Assembly (NCBI GenBank): GCA_964548025.1
Contig: CAZJRI010000140.1
Span: 1 to 14,079, forward strand
Length of the DNA stretch: 14,079 nucleotides
Origin: JAHRVQ01 sp964548025
GTDB taxonomy: Bacteria > Pseudomonadota > Gammaproteobacteria > Pseudomonadales > Azotimanducaceae
Direction of reading: 5' to 3'
Positions 1-7,266 of the stretch are shown piece after piece; the first letter of the stretch is position 1, and each line of letters starts with the position of its first letter. Below the pieces are notes generated by a model that saw only the letters and a list, made by a program, of their open reading frames with translations, ran no database searches and was not told where the DNA came from. The translations under genes were made by a program, and so were the position numbers.

Positions 1-334
1 GGGCATACATTTCAGAGTTGCTGCCGAAGTCACCGGGAAACGAATTGGAAGCAGAAGCATTGATAACAGCCGGATACTGTCGAAGATATTCCAGGTCTTC
101 ACGCATTCGTGCCTGCATATAGCTTTCATCATTGTAAGCCGCATCGAACGGGATGCTTCTTATGGTGATAATGTTCTGAAGTTCCATGCCGGTGGGTTCG
201 GCGATGATCTCATTGGATCGTTTTACCAGTGCAATGGCATTGATAAGCACCGCAAGGGTGATGGCAACCTGGCAGGACAAGAGGAACCATGTACTTTTGT
301 TTTGAAGCAATGATCTTGCAATGACGATTACCAT
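1..334 (-). CDS. ABC transporter permease, MacB/FtsX type (partial, N-terminus only)
   Basis: Reading leftwards from an ATG at 334 there is an open frame of 111 codons that runs off the window edge. It begins MVIVIARSLLQNKSTWFLLS and has one hydrophobic segment at about residues 15-37, then a soluble stretch resembling the start of the periplasmic core of MacB-type permeases. It starts 4 bases after the stop codon of the permease gene at 339-1670, so the two are almost certainly one operon and are probably translationally coupled. By family knowledge these are membrane subunits of mechanotransmission ABC systems that drive export or lipoprotein/envelope work with a separate ATPase. The ATPase is not visible; it may lie beyond the left edge. 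The C-terminal FtsX domain is also outside the window, so the family call rests on the N-terminal pattern and the neighbour. Confidence 0.75.
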   Translation of the reverse strand, partial: MVIVIARSLLQNKSTWFLLSCQVAITLAVLINAIALVKRSNEIIAEPTGMELQNIITIRSIPFDAAYNDESYMQARMREDLEYLRQYPAVINASASNSFPGDFGSNSEMYA

Positions 335-338
335 TGGT

Positions 339-1670
339 TTATTCCGATTTCAGGTAGGTTACGGGCGGTGCTGTACAGGCACGCCATGCAGGCAGGATGC
401 CCGCTGCAAGGCCGGCAATCAGTGACAGACAAAGTGCAATGATGATGAGTTGGGCATCCAGAATAAAAAGATTGTCTTCCAGTTTGAAAGTTGTCTGGAT
501 TATCTCAAGCACAGATTGACTCAACGCTATTCCAATCAACCCGCCGAAAATGCCCAAAACGGTGACTTCCAGAAGGTGTTGCAGAAAAATCTCGAACTGG
601 GTCGCACCGAGTGCACGCCTGATGCATATCTCCTGCATTCGGCCCAGGAACTTGGCCAGCAGCATGCTTATCAGGTTAACGACACAAACAAATAGATAGA
701 GCAGACCGAGTACCAGGAAAGCCAACGAAGGTCCGTTGAGGGGGTAGGTAACTGCGTCTATCCATTGGCGCACATCGTATAGACGGTTATTCAGCGGACG
801 GGCGAATCGACCCTGCTTTCGCTGCTCGATTGCGTAGCTGTCAAGATAATTAAGATAGCGCTGTTTTTGCTCTTCATTGTCCAGTTGCACCCAGAACTGC
901 AGCCAGGTGGATTCCGACAGCAGCCGGTTCTCAAATCCCGGTTCATAAGGCTTCCATCCAAAATCTGCACCAAGGTTGCTGAGTTCATATCTCTCGAAAA
1001 AGTGAAAAGGTATAAATACCTCTTCAGGAGAACCTGCTCCGAATCCCAGCGTGAAAAAATTGTAGAAAAGGGGCATGGGTTGCCAGGTATCCAGAACGCC
1101 AACAACCCTGAACGGTTTGCTGTCGAGCAATATAGTTTCACCTACGCTGTTTGCTCCGTTGAATACCTTCTGATTAATACTTTTGTTAATAACAACGACC
1201 GGTTCAGGACCTGCATCTACCGCTTTGTCCCAGCCACTGCCATATAGAAATGGGGTATCGAACATCGGGAAAAATCCACCAAATGTGACCCTCGCTCTTA
1301 CCTGGAGCGGACGCTGAATAATATGCTGGTCATCAACGGGTTTCAGATACATGACAGAGGCAAACATGGCTGCCTGATTTGTGGGGATGTCTGACTTCAC
1401 CAGGTTCACGGCGTCGAGGTAAGTCATTAAAAAAGGAGGTTCATCCTGACGCCAGACGCCTCCGTTAGGGGAGTCATCAGGCCCCCATGCATCAACCAGC
1501 ACGCGATAAACAGAATTGGACTTGCCAGGCAATGGGTCTCTTTCGAGCAGGTGATAGCTGGTAAGCAGGGTCATAAATACGCCTATTCCAAGCGCAATGG
1601 CGCCAACGATCAGCCCGCTCAGAATTGGTGTCTGAAGAATGCTGTTTAATGCCAGTCGAAGTGAGTACAA
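339..1670 (-). CDS. ABC transporter permease, MacB/FtsX family
   Basis: This is a 443-residue inner-membrane permease. Residues about 17-40 form the first membrane helix. About 45-300 form a soluble MacB-type periplasmic core. Three more hydrophobic segments lie at about 314-340, 363-388 and 405-428. The FtsX signature is clear just after the second helix (EICIRRALGATQFEIF), and the C-terminus PAWRACTAPPVTYLKSE matches the usual FtsX ending. The start is a TTG at 1670: the frame stays open further upstream, but homologues of this type begin a few residues before the RLAL motif, which suits this TTG. No strong Shine-Dalgarno sequence is seen. It is followed 4 bases later by a second permease, giving a tandem permease pair. 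Such pairs usually work with an HlyD-like adaptor and an ATPase, neither of which is present here. The transported substrate cannot be told from sequence. Confidence 0.88.
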   Translation of the reverse strand: MYSLRLALNSILQTPILSGLIVGAIALGIGVFMTLLTSYHLLERDPLPGKSNSVYRVLVDAWGPDDSPNGGVWRQDEPPFLMTYLDAVNLVKSDIPTNQAAMFASVMYLKPVDDQHIIQRPLQVRARVTFGGFFPMFDTPFLYGSGWDKAVDAGPEPVVVINKSINQKVFNGANSVGETILLDSKPFRVVGVLDTWQPMPLFYNFFTLGFGAGSPEEVFIPFHFFERYELSNLGADFGWKPYEPGFENRLLSESTWLQFWVQLDNEEQKQRYLNYLDSYAIEQRKQGRFARPLNNRLYDVRQWIDAVTYPLNGPSLAFLVLGLLYLFVCVVNLISMLLAKFLGRMQEICIRRALGATQFEIFLQHLLEVTVLGIFGGLIGIALSQSVLEIIQTTFKLEDNLFILDAQLIIIALCLSLIAGLAAGILPAWRACTAPPVTYLKSE

Positions 1671-1698
1671 AATCTTGAGAACCTGTATATTTAGCGTA

Positions 1699-1713
1699 TT
1701 GGATGCAATCCAA
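1699..1713. promoter_or_regulatory. Inverted repeat in the divergent permease/aceK intergenic region (possible operator)
   Basis: TTGGAT-GCA-ATCCAA is a perfect 6-bp inverted repeat around a 3-base centre. It lies between the divergent permease (start 1670) and aceK (start 1781), and an extra ATCCAA half-site occurs at 1738-1743. Position and symmetry fit a dimeric regulator's site. I do not recognise it as a known consensus and it does not resemble the FadR site. A dyad of this size can also arise by chance. Confidence 0.3.
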
Positions 1714-1767
1714 CCGATAAGGGTTGCATTATTCGAGATCCAATTAGTCAGATATCCTGTTGTGTGC

Positions 1768-1773
1768 AGGTGG
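1768..1773 (+). promoter_or_regulatory. Ribosome binding site that sets the aceK start
   Basis: AGGTGG lies 7 bases before the ATG at 1781. It favours that ATG over the in-frame TTG at 1760, which would add seven residues (MCAGGTG) with no counterpart at the start of known AceK proteins. Confidence 0.6.
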
Positions 1774-1780
1774 AACGGGT

Positions 1781-3511
1781 ATGAAACAACAGGAAAAATC
1801 AGAAAAAACGGCGGAATTGATCCTTGAAGGATTCAAGAACTATCGCCAGCAATTTCGTGAAATTACGCTGGGAGCCGGAGACCGATTTGAACGGGCTGAT
1901 TGGTCGGCAGTTCAAAGTGCATCCACTGCGCGCATACAACTCTATCGATCCGGTATTAACGAGATATTGGAGAGTCTGGACGAAAGTGCTGACTGTCGCG
2001 GTATCGGATTGGAAGACTGGAAAGAAGTGAAAGCGCACTTCACTGCGATGATTAGGGAACAGAGGGATGCAGATCTGGCTGAAACTGTTTTCAATACGAT
2101 TTTCCGGAAAAGACATGGCGGCAAGTATCTTACCGACGAATATGCCTTCGTTACCGAATCCTTTTACAACCCGATTCAACATGCCCGGGAGATCAACCCT
2201 GTTCTAACGCGCAATTACGGATACTCTACCGATTTGAAAACGATGTTGAGGCGGATTTTTGCGGACTTCGAGTTCAAAGTGCCGTATCTGGATCTTGAGG
2301 CTGATATTAATCTGATTGTGATGACAATGAAAAGGAGCATTCCGCTGCTCAGGCGTCAGCAGGATGTGAGGTTTGAGCTGTTGAAATCCGTATTCTACCG
2401 CAACAAGGGGGCCTATATTATTGGGCGGATGTTTATAGGACAGCATTTATTTCCAATCGCCATTCCCGTCCATAATGACGGTGAGGGATTATATGTTGAT
2501 ACGATAATCTGGAATGAAAGCGACTTGAGTATCATTTTCAGTTTCACACGATCCTATTTCATGGTCGATATTGATTACCCCTATGAGATGGTTAAATACC
2601 TGCTTGAACTGCTGCCTAATAAAAAACCCTGGGAACTCTATACTGCTGTTGGTTTCTATAAACACGGCAAGACCGAATTCTACCGAGGCTTCGTTAATCA
2701 TCTTGAAGAATCTAACGATTCTTTCATTGTTGCAGAAGGTATTAAAGGCCTGGTCATGTCTGTATTTACACTGCCTTCATACCAGGTGGTATTCAAAATA
2801 ATCAAAGACAAATTTTCACCAACCAAGAATGTCACTCGAAGACAGGTGAAGGATGCTTATTATCTTGTTAAAACCCATGACAGGGTTGGTCGAATGGCGG
2901 ATACCCAGGAGTTTATCAATTTTGTATTTCCAAGGAACAGGTTTTCAGAGGAATTAATTGATGAGCTTTCAAGCGTGGCTGCCTCATCGGTTACGATCAC
3001 AGATGAACATGTCACCATCAGTCATCTCTATACGGAGAGACTGATGATCCCCTTAAACATTTATATTAAGGACAAGAGCGACTTCGAACTGAGCATGGCG
3101 CTGGATGAATATGGCAATGCAATCAAGCAACTGGCTGCCGCCAATATCTTTCCGGGAGATATGCTCTTAAAGAATTTTGGCGTGACGCGACACGGAAGGG
3201 TTGTTTTCTATGACTACGACGAGATTTGTTACCTGACAGAAATTAATTTTCGGGAGATTCCACCGCCGAGATATCCCGAGGATGAACTGGCGGCTGAACC
3301 CTGGTATAGCGTCAGCCCAAATGATGTTTTCCCCGAGGAGATCAGAACCTTCTTGTTTAACTCAAAGAAACTGGAAGAAATCTTCTGCGAAAATCATGAA
3401 GACTTGTTTACAGTGGCTTACTGGAAAGAGTTGCAGGAGAATATTCGCGATAAGCAGGTGATGGACGTATACCCTTACCGGCGGAAACGCAGATTTGAGA
3501 GAAACAACTGA
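1781..3511 (+). CDS. aceK: Isocitrate dehydrogenase kinase/phosphatase AceK
   Basis: This bifunctional cytosolic enzyme phosphorylates and dephosphorylates isocitrate dehydrogenase, switching isocitrate between the TCA cycle and the glyoxylate shunt during growth on acetate or fatty acids. The 576 residues match the usual length (578 in E. coli). The N-terminal region (about 1-300) is the AceK regulatory domain. The kinase-like part shows HGKTEFYR (about 295-302), the nucleotide loop AEGIKGLVM (318-326), the ATP-contacting lysine in VFKIIKDKF (K339), HDRVGRMADTQEF with the phosphatase aspartate (D374, equivalent to E. coli D371), and the C-terminal block FPGDMLLKNFGVTRHG...FYDYDEI with D460, N465, D478 and D480 (equivalents of D457, N462, D475, D477). 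All key residues are present. The loop has AEG where APG is common. In many genomes aceK follows aceB-aceA; here it is preceded by divergent permeases and followed by a crotonase gene. An alternative start is TTG 1760. Confidence 0.97.
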   Translation: MKQQEKSEKTAELILEGFKNYRQQFREITLGAGDRFERADWSAVQSASTARIQLYRSGINEILESLDESADCRGIGLEDWKEVKAHFTAMIREQRDADLAETVFNTIFRKRHGGKYLTDEYAFVTESFYNPIQHAREINPVLTRNYGYSTDLKTMLRRIFADFEFKVPYLDLEADINLIVMTMKRSIPLLRRQQDVRFELLKSVFYRNKGAYIIGRMFIGQHLFPIAIPVHNDGEGLYVDTIIWNESDLSIIFSFTRSYFMVDIDYPYEMVKYLLELLPNKKPWELYTAVGFYKHGKTEFYRGFVNHLEESNDSFIVAEGIKGLVMSVFTLPSYQVVFKIIKDKFSPTKNVTRRQVKDAYYLVKTHDRVGRMADTQEFINFVFPRNRFSEELIDELSSVAASSVTITDEHVTISHLYTERLMIPLNIYIKDKSDFELSMALDEYGNAIKQLAAANIFPGDMLLKNFGVTRHGRVVFYDYDEICYLTEINFREIPPPRYPEDELAAEPWYSVSPNDVFPEEIRTFLFNSKKLEEIFCENHEDLFTVAYWKELQENIRDKQVMDVYPYRRKRRFERNN

Positions 3512-3568
3512 AAGGCAAATTTGGAAGAAAGCAAGACCAAAATTTGAAATTAAAAGAAATAACAAATC

Positions 3569-3574
3569 AGAGGA
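3569..3574 (+). promoter_or_regulatory. Ribosome binding site that sets the crotonase start
   Basis: AGAGGA lies 7 bases before the ATG at 3582. It supports this start over an in-frame ATG at 3495, which would overlap the end of aceK and add 29 lysine/arginine-rich residues unlike a crotonase N-terminus. Confidence 0.6.
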
Positions 3575-3581
3575 CAAAATA

Positions 3582-4433
3582 ATGGCATTCGATTACAAGA
3601 CGATTTCAACCAGGCTTGATGACGGTATTTTAACAGCGACTATCAGCAACCCTCCCATCAATGTAATGACCAACGACCTATATATGGATCTCGTGGGATT
3701 TACCCAGGAAGTTCAGGACAACGACGATGTGAAGGTTCTGGTTCTGGAGAGCGCTGATCCAGATTTCTTTATTGCTCATTTTGACCTGGAACTCATACTC
3801 ACGTTTCCAGTCGATACGCCCGCCCAGAAATCGGAAAACCTGAGTGACTTCCATCTTATGTGCGAACGGGTAAGAACCATGCCGAAACCGACGATTGCAA
3901 AAATTGCCGGTAGGGTTGGAGGTGGCGGCAACGAGTTCTGTTCATCCTGCGATATGCGATTCGGCTTGAAGGGAAAGACAGTAATCAACCAGATGGAAGT
4001 ACCGCTTGGAATTCTGCCCGGTGGTTGTGGTACTCAGCAACTGCCGAGATTGATTGGCAGGAGCAGGGCGATGGAGGTCATCCTTGGGGGAAATGATCTG
4101 GATGCGGTAACGGCTGAAAAGTGGGGCTATCTGAACAGCGTATTCGACACACAGGCAGAACTCGACCAATATGTTGATGCACTGGCACGTCGGATTGCGC
4201 TTTGGCCTTCTCATGCAGTTGGTCTGGCGAAACAGTCTGTATTGCATTCGGAACTACCCGTCGTTGAAGGGCTCAGAGAAGAAGCCTTTTTATTCCAGCA
4301 AACCCTTCGAGATCCAAGTTCAACTTCGAATATGAAAAAAGCCCTTGAATTGGGGGCACAGACCCGTGAAGGTGAGATGCGTATAGCTGATCTGTGTGAG
4401 GAAGTCGGGCTGGCAGCTAAAGAATCAGATTGA
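3582..4433 (+). CDS. Enoyl-CoA hydratase/isomerase (crotonase) family protein
   Basis: This 283-residue cytosolic protein has the crotonase fold, which stabilises an enolate of an acyl-CoA thioester in an oxyanion hole. Visible marks are the N-terminal strand pair (GILTATISNPPINVM, 15-29), the oxyanion-hole and active-site block IAGRVGGGGNEFCSSCDMRF (108-127), and the block MEVPLGILPGGCGTQQLPRLIG (138-159). The two catalytic glutamates of true enoyl-CoA hydratases (E144/E164 in rat) have counterparts at E118 and E139, so hydratase-type chemistry is possible. The usual first oxyanion block, often A-G-x-D/N-L, reads AHFDLE (65-70), so substrate and reaction are uncertain. It starts 70 bases after aceK on the same strand, with its own ribosome binding site and no visible terminator between, so co-transcription is plausible. 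A link to fatty-acid use would fit AceK, but that is inference. Confidence 0.9.
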   Translation: MAFDYKTISTRLDDGILTATISNPPINVMTNDLYMDLVGFTQEVQDNDDVKVLVLESADPDFFIAHFDLELILTFPVDTPAQKSENLSDFHLMCERVRTMPKPTIAKIAGRVGGGGNEFCSSCDMRFGLKGKTVINQMEVPLGILPGGCGTQQLPRLIGRSRAMEVILGGNDLDAVTAEKWGYLNSVFDTQAELDQYVDALARRIALWPSHAVGLAKQSVLHSELPVVEGLREEAFLFQQTLRDPSSTSNMKKALELGAQTREGEMRIADLCEEVGLAAKESD

Positions 4434-4438
4434 TGGTG

Positions 4439-4464
4439 CAGAGTCCGTTATTTCTGCCACTCTG
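4439..4464 (+). terminator. Weak stem-loop after the crotonase gene
   Basis: CAGAGT and ACTCTG form a perfect 6-bp inverted repeat around 14 bases, starting 5 bases after the crotonase stop codon. There is no run of T after it, so it is at best a weak or Rho-assisted end signal. Confidence 0.2.
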
Positions 4465-4570
4465 TCACTTTGATCGCGCGTCACTTTAGTCCTGAGGTTG
4501 CAATTCCTCACAGACGCTGGAATCCGTTATATTTGAATATTCTGACCTGTGTTGGAGAGTTGGATTAGAG

Positions 4571-5524
4571 ATGAGCACCACCAAAATCAAGCGAAGTGGC
4601 ATAATGATGGCTAAGCCGGTAAGACTGGAGAGGGCATATGACGATCCCAGGCTGATCCTGTCCCTGGTAAACCGGGGAGCGCCATATAAAACCATCACTG
4701 CTGTCCAGAAGAATCCACCGAATGATGACACGCCAGGCTGGTTCCGCAATTTTTGGGCGCTTGGTGGCAAGGTCGTATTTGAGGGTGCAGAAGCGGTCTT
4801 CCACAACAGAAATTTCATCGAAGCTGCGAAACTGAACTTCAATGCGGAAATTATAGAACCGCTGGCAATGATGACTAACCTGAACGTACCGGCACCCTCT
4901 TCTCCGCCTCACCTGGATCTGCCCTTTTTCAGAGGAGCACATCAGAGAGAAGTGCCGGGCTGGATACTTGAGCCGATGGGTGAGTCACGCCTGTTCCAGG
5001 ACTGGGCGATCCCGGTTGCATCAGCCATCAGTTGGTTTCATGAGGGAGAGGGTGGTGAGTTTGAGTACTGGTCTGAAGGATTTGATCAGCCATCACATTC
5101 AATATCACAACCTTGCTTCAATCACGCTGCGATAGCAGACAACGAGTATATGTATCACAGGGTTTGCCGTATGGGTAAGGCAGAGGATTATCTCATGGAT
5201 GGTATTTCCAGCGAGGCATTGTTACATCGAAACGGAAGCAACTGGGATATTAAAGTTGGAGAAGAGTTAATTCGTTCCTACCGGGATGAACAGATTAGAA
5301 TTTCCGTACTGTGGAAAGCATTCTGTTTCCGTGATCAGCGCGAAGCAGATGCTTTCCACGATCACAGCCATGATCTGACCCGTGATCTCGTGGTGGACAT
5401 CTTCTGCGAAGAACTTAAAAGAAGGGGAGTGACATACCGGGAACCCACAGATCTTGATACAGATACTGAATGGATAAACCTGATTAAGCAAAACTTCAAG
5501 GCACCTGAAGGATTTGCCTATTAG
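4571..5524 (+). CDS. Uncharacterised protein, possible Fe(II)/2-oxoglutarate-type oxygenase fold
   Basis: This 317-residue soluble protein has no signal peptide or membrane segment. I do not recognise a named family. The sequence has an H-x-D (H114-L-D116 in PPHLDLPFFRG), a strand-turn-strand pair ISWFHEGEGGEFEYW (153-167) and a distal histidine followed by arginine (H196-R197 in NEYMYHRVCRMG). This order and spacing resemble the 2-His-1-carboxylate iron site on a double-stranded beta-helix, as in 2-oxoglutarate oxygenases or some cupin-like proteins. The region around residue 78-105 (FHNRNFIEAAKLNFNAEIIEP) would precede the core. The C-terminal 70 residues are charged and probably helical. 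The start is taken at ATG 4571; GGAG at 4554-4557 is rather far upstream, and the ATGATG at 4604-4609 is an alternative. It stands alone, 137 bases after the crotonase gene. Iron binding and oxygenase function are inference from motif order only. Confidence 0.75.
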   Translation: MSTTKIKRSGIMMAKPVRLERAYDDPRLILSLVNRGAPYKTITAVQKNPPNDDTPGWFRNFWALGGKVVFEGAEAVFHNRNFIEAAKLNFNAEIIEPLAMMTNLNVPAPSSPPHLDLPFFRGAHQREVPGWILEPMGESRLFQDWAIPVASAISWFHEGEGGEFEYWSEGFDQPSHSISQPCFNHAAIADNEYMYHRVCRMGKAEDYLMDGISSEALLHRNGSNWDIKVGEELIRSYRDEQIRISVLWKAFCFRDQREADAFHDHSHDLTRDLVVDIFCEELKRRGVTYREPTDLDTDTEWINLIKQNFKAPEGFAY

Positions 5525-5528
5525 AAAC

Positions 5529-5566
5529 GATGCCCGACATAGCGATGCCCGACATAGCGATGCCCG
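5529..5566. repeat. 15-bp tandem repeat, 2.5 copies
   Basis: GATGCCCGACATAGC occurs twice without change (5529-5543, 5544-5558), followed by a partial third copy GATGCCCG (5559-5566). It begins 5 bases after the stop codon of the uncharacterised gene at 4571-5524 and lies in the convergent gap before the CMD-like gene. It could be replication slippage or a remnant of a longer array; no hairpin or terminator is formed. Confidence 0.85.
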
Positions 5567-5637
5567 TCACTCATACACATTGCCTTTGAGAGCGTTCTGA
5601 TTGTCGGTGAATATCTCCTGTCTAAACGCCAGGCAGA

Positions 5638-6291
5638 TTATTCGACTTTCTTATCGCTGTCGACAGCCCCCATAAAGTCCGCTTTTTGGAGATCCTCTTC
5701 AGGTGCGGCAATCTCGGTCAATCGTTCGTCGACGTCATCATATTCGAGCCTGAGAGCCCGGCACATGGTGGCATGTAATTCATAGGTGCAAGTCGTATAA
5801 GTTAGTTCGAGAATTTCCTCATCGCTGAGATGTTCTTTTAATACGGCAAAAGTACCATCCGGTACCCTGCCACCAGATAGAACGAGGTCATCCGTATAGG
5901 ACAGAACTGCTCGTTCGATAGGAGAAAAAAGATCTGTGCTCTGCCAGTGTGGAATTGCGGCAATTTGTTCTTCGCTGAATCCGACGGCACGAAGGCTCTT
6001 GCAATGCTGTGAAAACACGAATTGACTGCCTCGGCTGTAACCTGCGCGAGTCTGTCCCAGTTCTCTCAATTTTGGATCCAGTTTCCTGTTCTTGCTTCGA
6101 TAGAACTGGAATCCTTCTACAGCATGGGAAAAACAATCGGGGACAAGCGCAAAAACTGTCCACCAGTTTCCGGGAGTGCCGGTCGCAGTTCCTGGCTCCG
6201 CTACCGGGTCCCGGTCACCGAACAGGGCATCATAAAGTGGCAGAACCTCTGGGGATGCTTCTTCTCGACTTACTTCTCGCAATCTCGGCAT
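5638..6291 (-). CDS. Carboxymuconolactone decarboxylase (CMD)/AhpD-like family protein
   Basis: This 217-residue protein is all-helical in character. The core runs from about residue 50 to 150 with the CMD-like segment RAGYSRGSQFVFSQHCKSLR (82-101) followed by AVGFSEEQIAAI (102-113), a typical CMD ending (GxSxEEI). In the usual pattern C-x-Y-E-W-x-x-H, this protein has S89 in place of the cysteine, V92 in place of the glutamate, and keeps H96; C97 follows directly. It therefore lacks the CxxC redox pair of AhpD and the usual relay residues, so peroxidase-type activity is unlikely and a different reaction or a binding role is possible. The start at ATG 6291 is well supported by AAGGAG (complement of 6301-6306) 9 bases upstream. 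It is divergent from the lyase/nitroreductase pair at 6388-7920 with 96 bases between, so shared control is possible. The substrate is unknown. Confidence 0.82.
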   Translation of the reverse strand: MPRLREVSREEASPEVLPLYDALFGDRDPVAEPGTATGTPGNWWTVFALVPDCFSHAVEGFQFYRSKNRKLDPKLRELGQTRAGYSRGSQFVFSQHCKSLRAVGFSEEQIAAIPHWQSTDLFSPIERAVLSYTDDLVLSGGRVPDGTFAVLKEHLSDEEILELTYTTCTYELHATMCRALRLEYDDVDERLTEIAAPEEDLQKADFMGAVDSDKKVE

Positions 6292-6387
6292 GATCTTAAA
6301 CTCCTTCTTGTTAATCTTCTTTGTAAATGTACCTTGACCAATATCGGAATGGTAGACTTGAATTCCTCCGAAAATGGCTAAGGTGTT

Positions 6388-7212
6388 ATGTTAAAAGAAT
6401 TACTGGCTTCAGATCGTCAATTGATCGTACCCGGTGTATACGATGCTCTGTCAGCGAAGATAGCAGGCCAATCTGGTTTTATGGCGATATACATGTCCGG
6501 TTTCGCCGTGGCGGGAACGCTCCTGGCAAAACCTGATATTGGGCTTGTGACGGCGTCTGAGATGACAGAAAGGGCACGTCAGATAACAGATGCAGCAGAA
6601 GGTTTGCCTGTCATCGCTGATGGAGACAATGGCTATGGCGGCGAATATAACGTTGCCAGGCTGGTCAGTGGATACGAATCATCAGGCGTGGAATGTATTC
6701 AGCTTGAAGATCAGTTAAGTCCGAAACGATGTGGCCACATGGACAATAAACAGGTTGTGCCGCTCGAAGAAGCTGTTAGCAAAATAGAAATGGCAATCGA
6801 GACCCGGAACTCAGAAGAATTTCTTGTTATGGCCAGAACAGATGCCAGGGCGACGCACGATCTGTCTGAGGCCCTTCGTCGGGGAGAGGCATTTCTGAAT
6901 GCGGGGGCTGATATTCTGTTTGTTGAAGCACCGCGATCAATTGCGGAGATGGAAGAGATTAAAAACCACTTTCCGAATGTTCCGCTGGTCGCGAATATGG
7001 TTGAAGAAGGAAAGACCCCTGTGCTGTCTGCGAACCAGTTAGAGCAAATGGGTTATCAGATTGTATTGCGGCCGGTATCTGCTTTGCTCGCGCTGGCCAG
7101 GGGATTGCAGCTTAGCTACAAGTCGTTATACGAATCAGGCAGTCTTGACGACAGTCAGTTGCGCCTGACATTCGCAGAATTCAATCATCTTGTGGGTCTC
7201 GATGAAATGTAG
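6388..7212 (+). CDS. Isocitrate lyase/PEP mutase superfamily protein (methylisocitrate lyase-like)
   Basis: This 274-residue cytosolic TIM-barrel enzyme belongs to a superfamily that cleaves or forms C-C or P-C bonds next to a carboxylate with Mg2+. Motifs in order are VPGVYDALSAKIA (14-26), the first metal-binding block DGDNGYGG (78-85), LEDQ (106-109), and the mobile lyase loop KRCGHM (113-118) with the catalytic cysteine C115. MARTDA (about 148-153) and FVEAP (about 176-180) follow. The loop cysteine marks it as a lyase rather than a PEP mutase. At 274 residues it is of the short 2-methylisocitrate or dimethylmalate lyase type, not the glyoxylate-shunt AceA (usually over 400 residues). The exact substrate cannot be assigned. 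AAGG lies just before the ATG at 6388, and a TTGACC at 6334-6339 could be part of its promoter. The nitroreductase gene follows after 54 bases on the same strand. Confidence 0.88.
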   Translation: MLKELLASDRQLIVPGVYDALSAKIAGQSGFMAIYMSGFAVAGTLLAKPDIGLVTASEMTERARQITDAAEGLPVIADGDNGYGGEYNVARLVSGYESSGVECIQLEDQLSPKRCGHMDNKQVVPLEEAVSKIEMAIETRNSEEFLVMARTDARATHDLSEALRRGEAFLNAGADILFVEAPRSIAEMEEIKNHFPNVPLVANMVEEGKTPVLSANQLEQMGYQIVLRPVSALLALARGLQLSYKSLYESGSLDDSQLRLTFAEFNHLVGLDEM

Positions 7213-7266
7213 AAATTCGCAGGCCTTGAAGCGGTCCGAAATAACCCTATCTAGAGGAAGTTAGAA

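Noticed and set aside
1760..1780. TTG 1760 as the aceK start
   Set aside because: AGGTGG is ideally placed for ATG 1781 and the extra seven residues do not match the family.
5529..5566. CRISPR array or attachment site at the tandem repeat
   Set aside because: The copies are directly adjacent with no spacers, and no cas, integrase or tRNA gene is present.
6388..7212. Naming this gene aceA (glyoxylate-shunt isocitrate lyase) because aceK is nearby
   Set aside because: It has 274 residues, far shorter than AceA, and carries the KRCGHM loop of the short methylisocitrate-lyase-like group. It is also about 2.9 kb from aceK in a separate unit.
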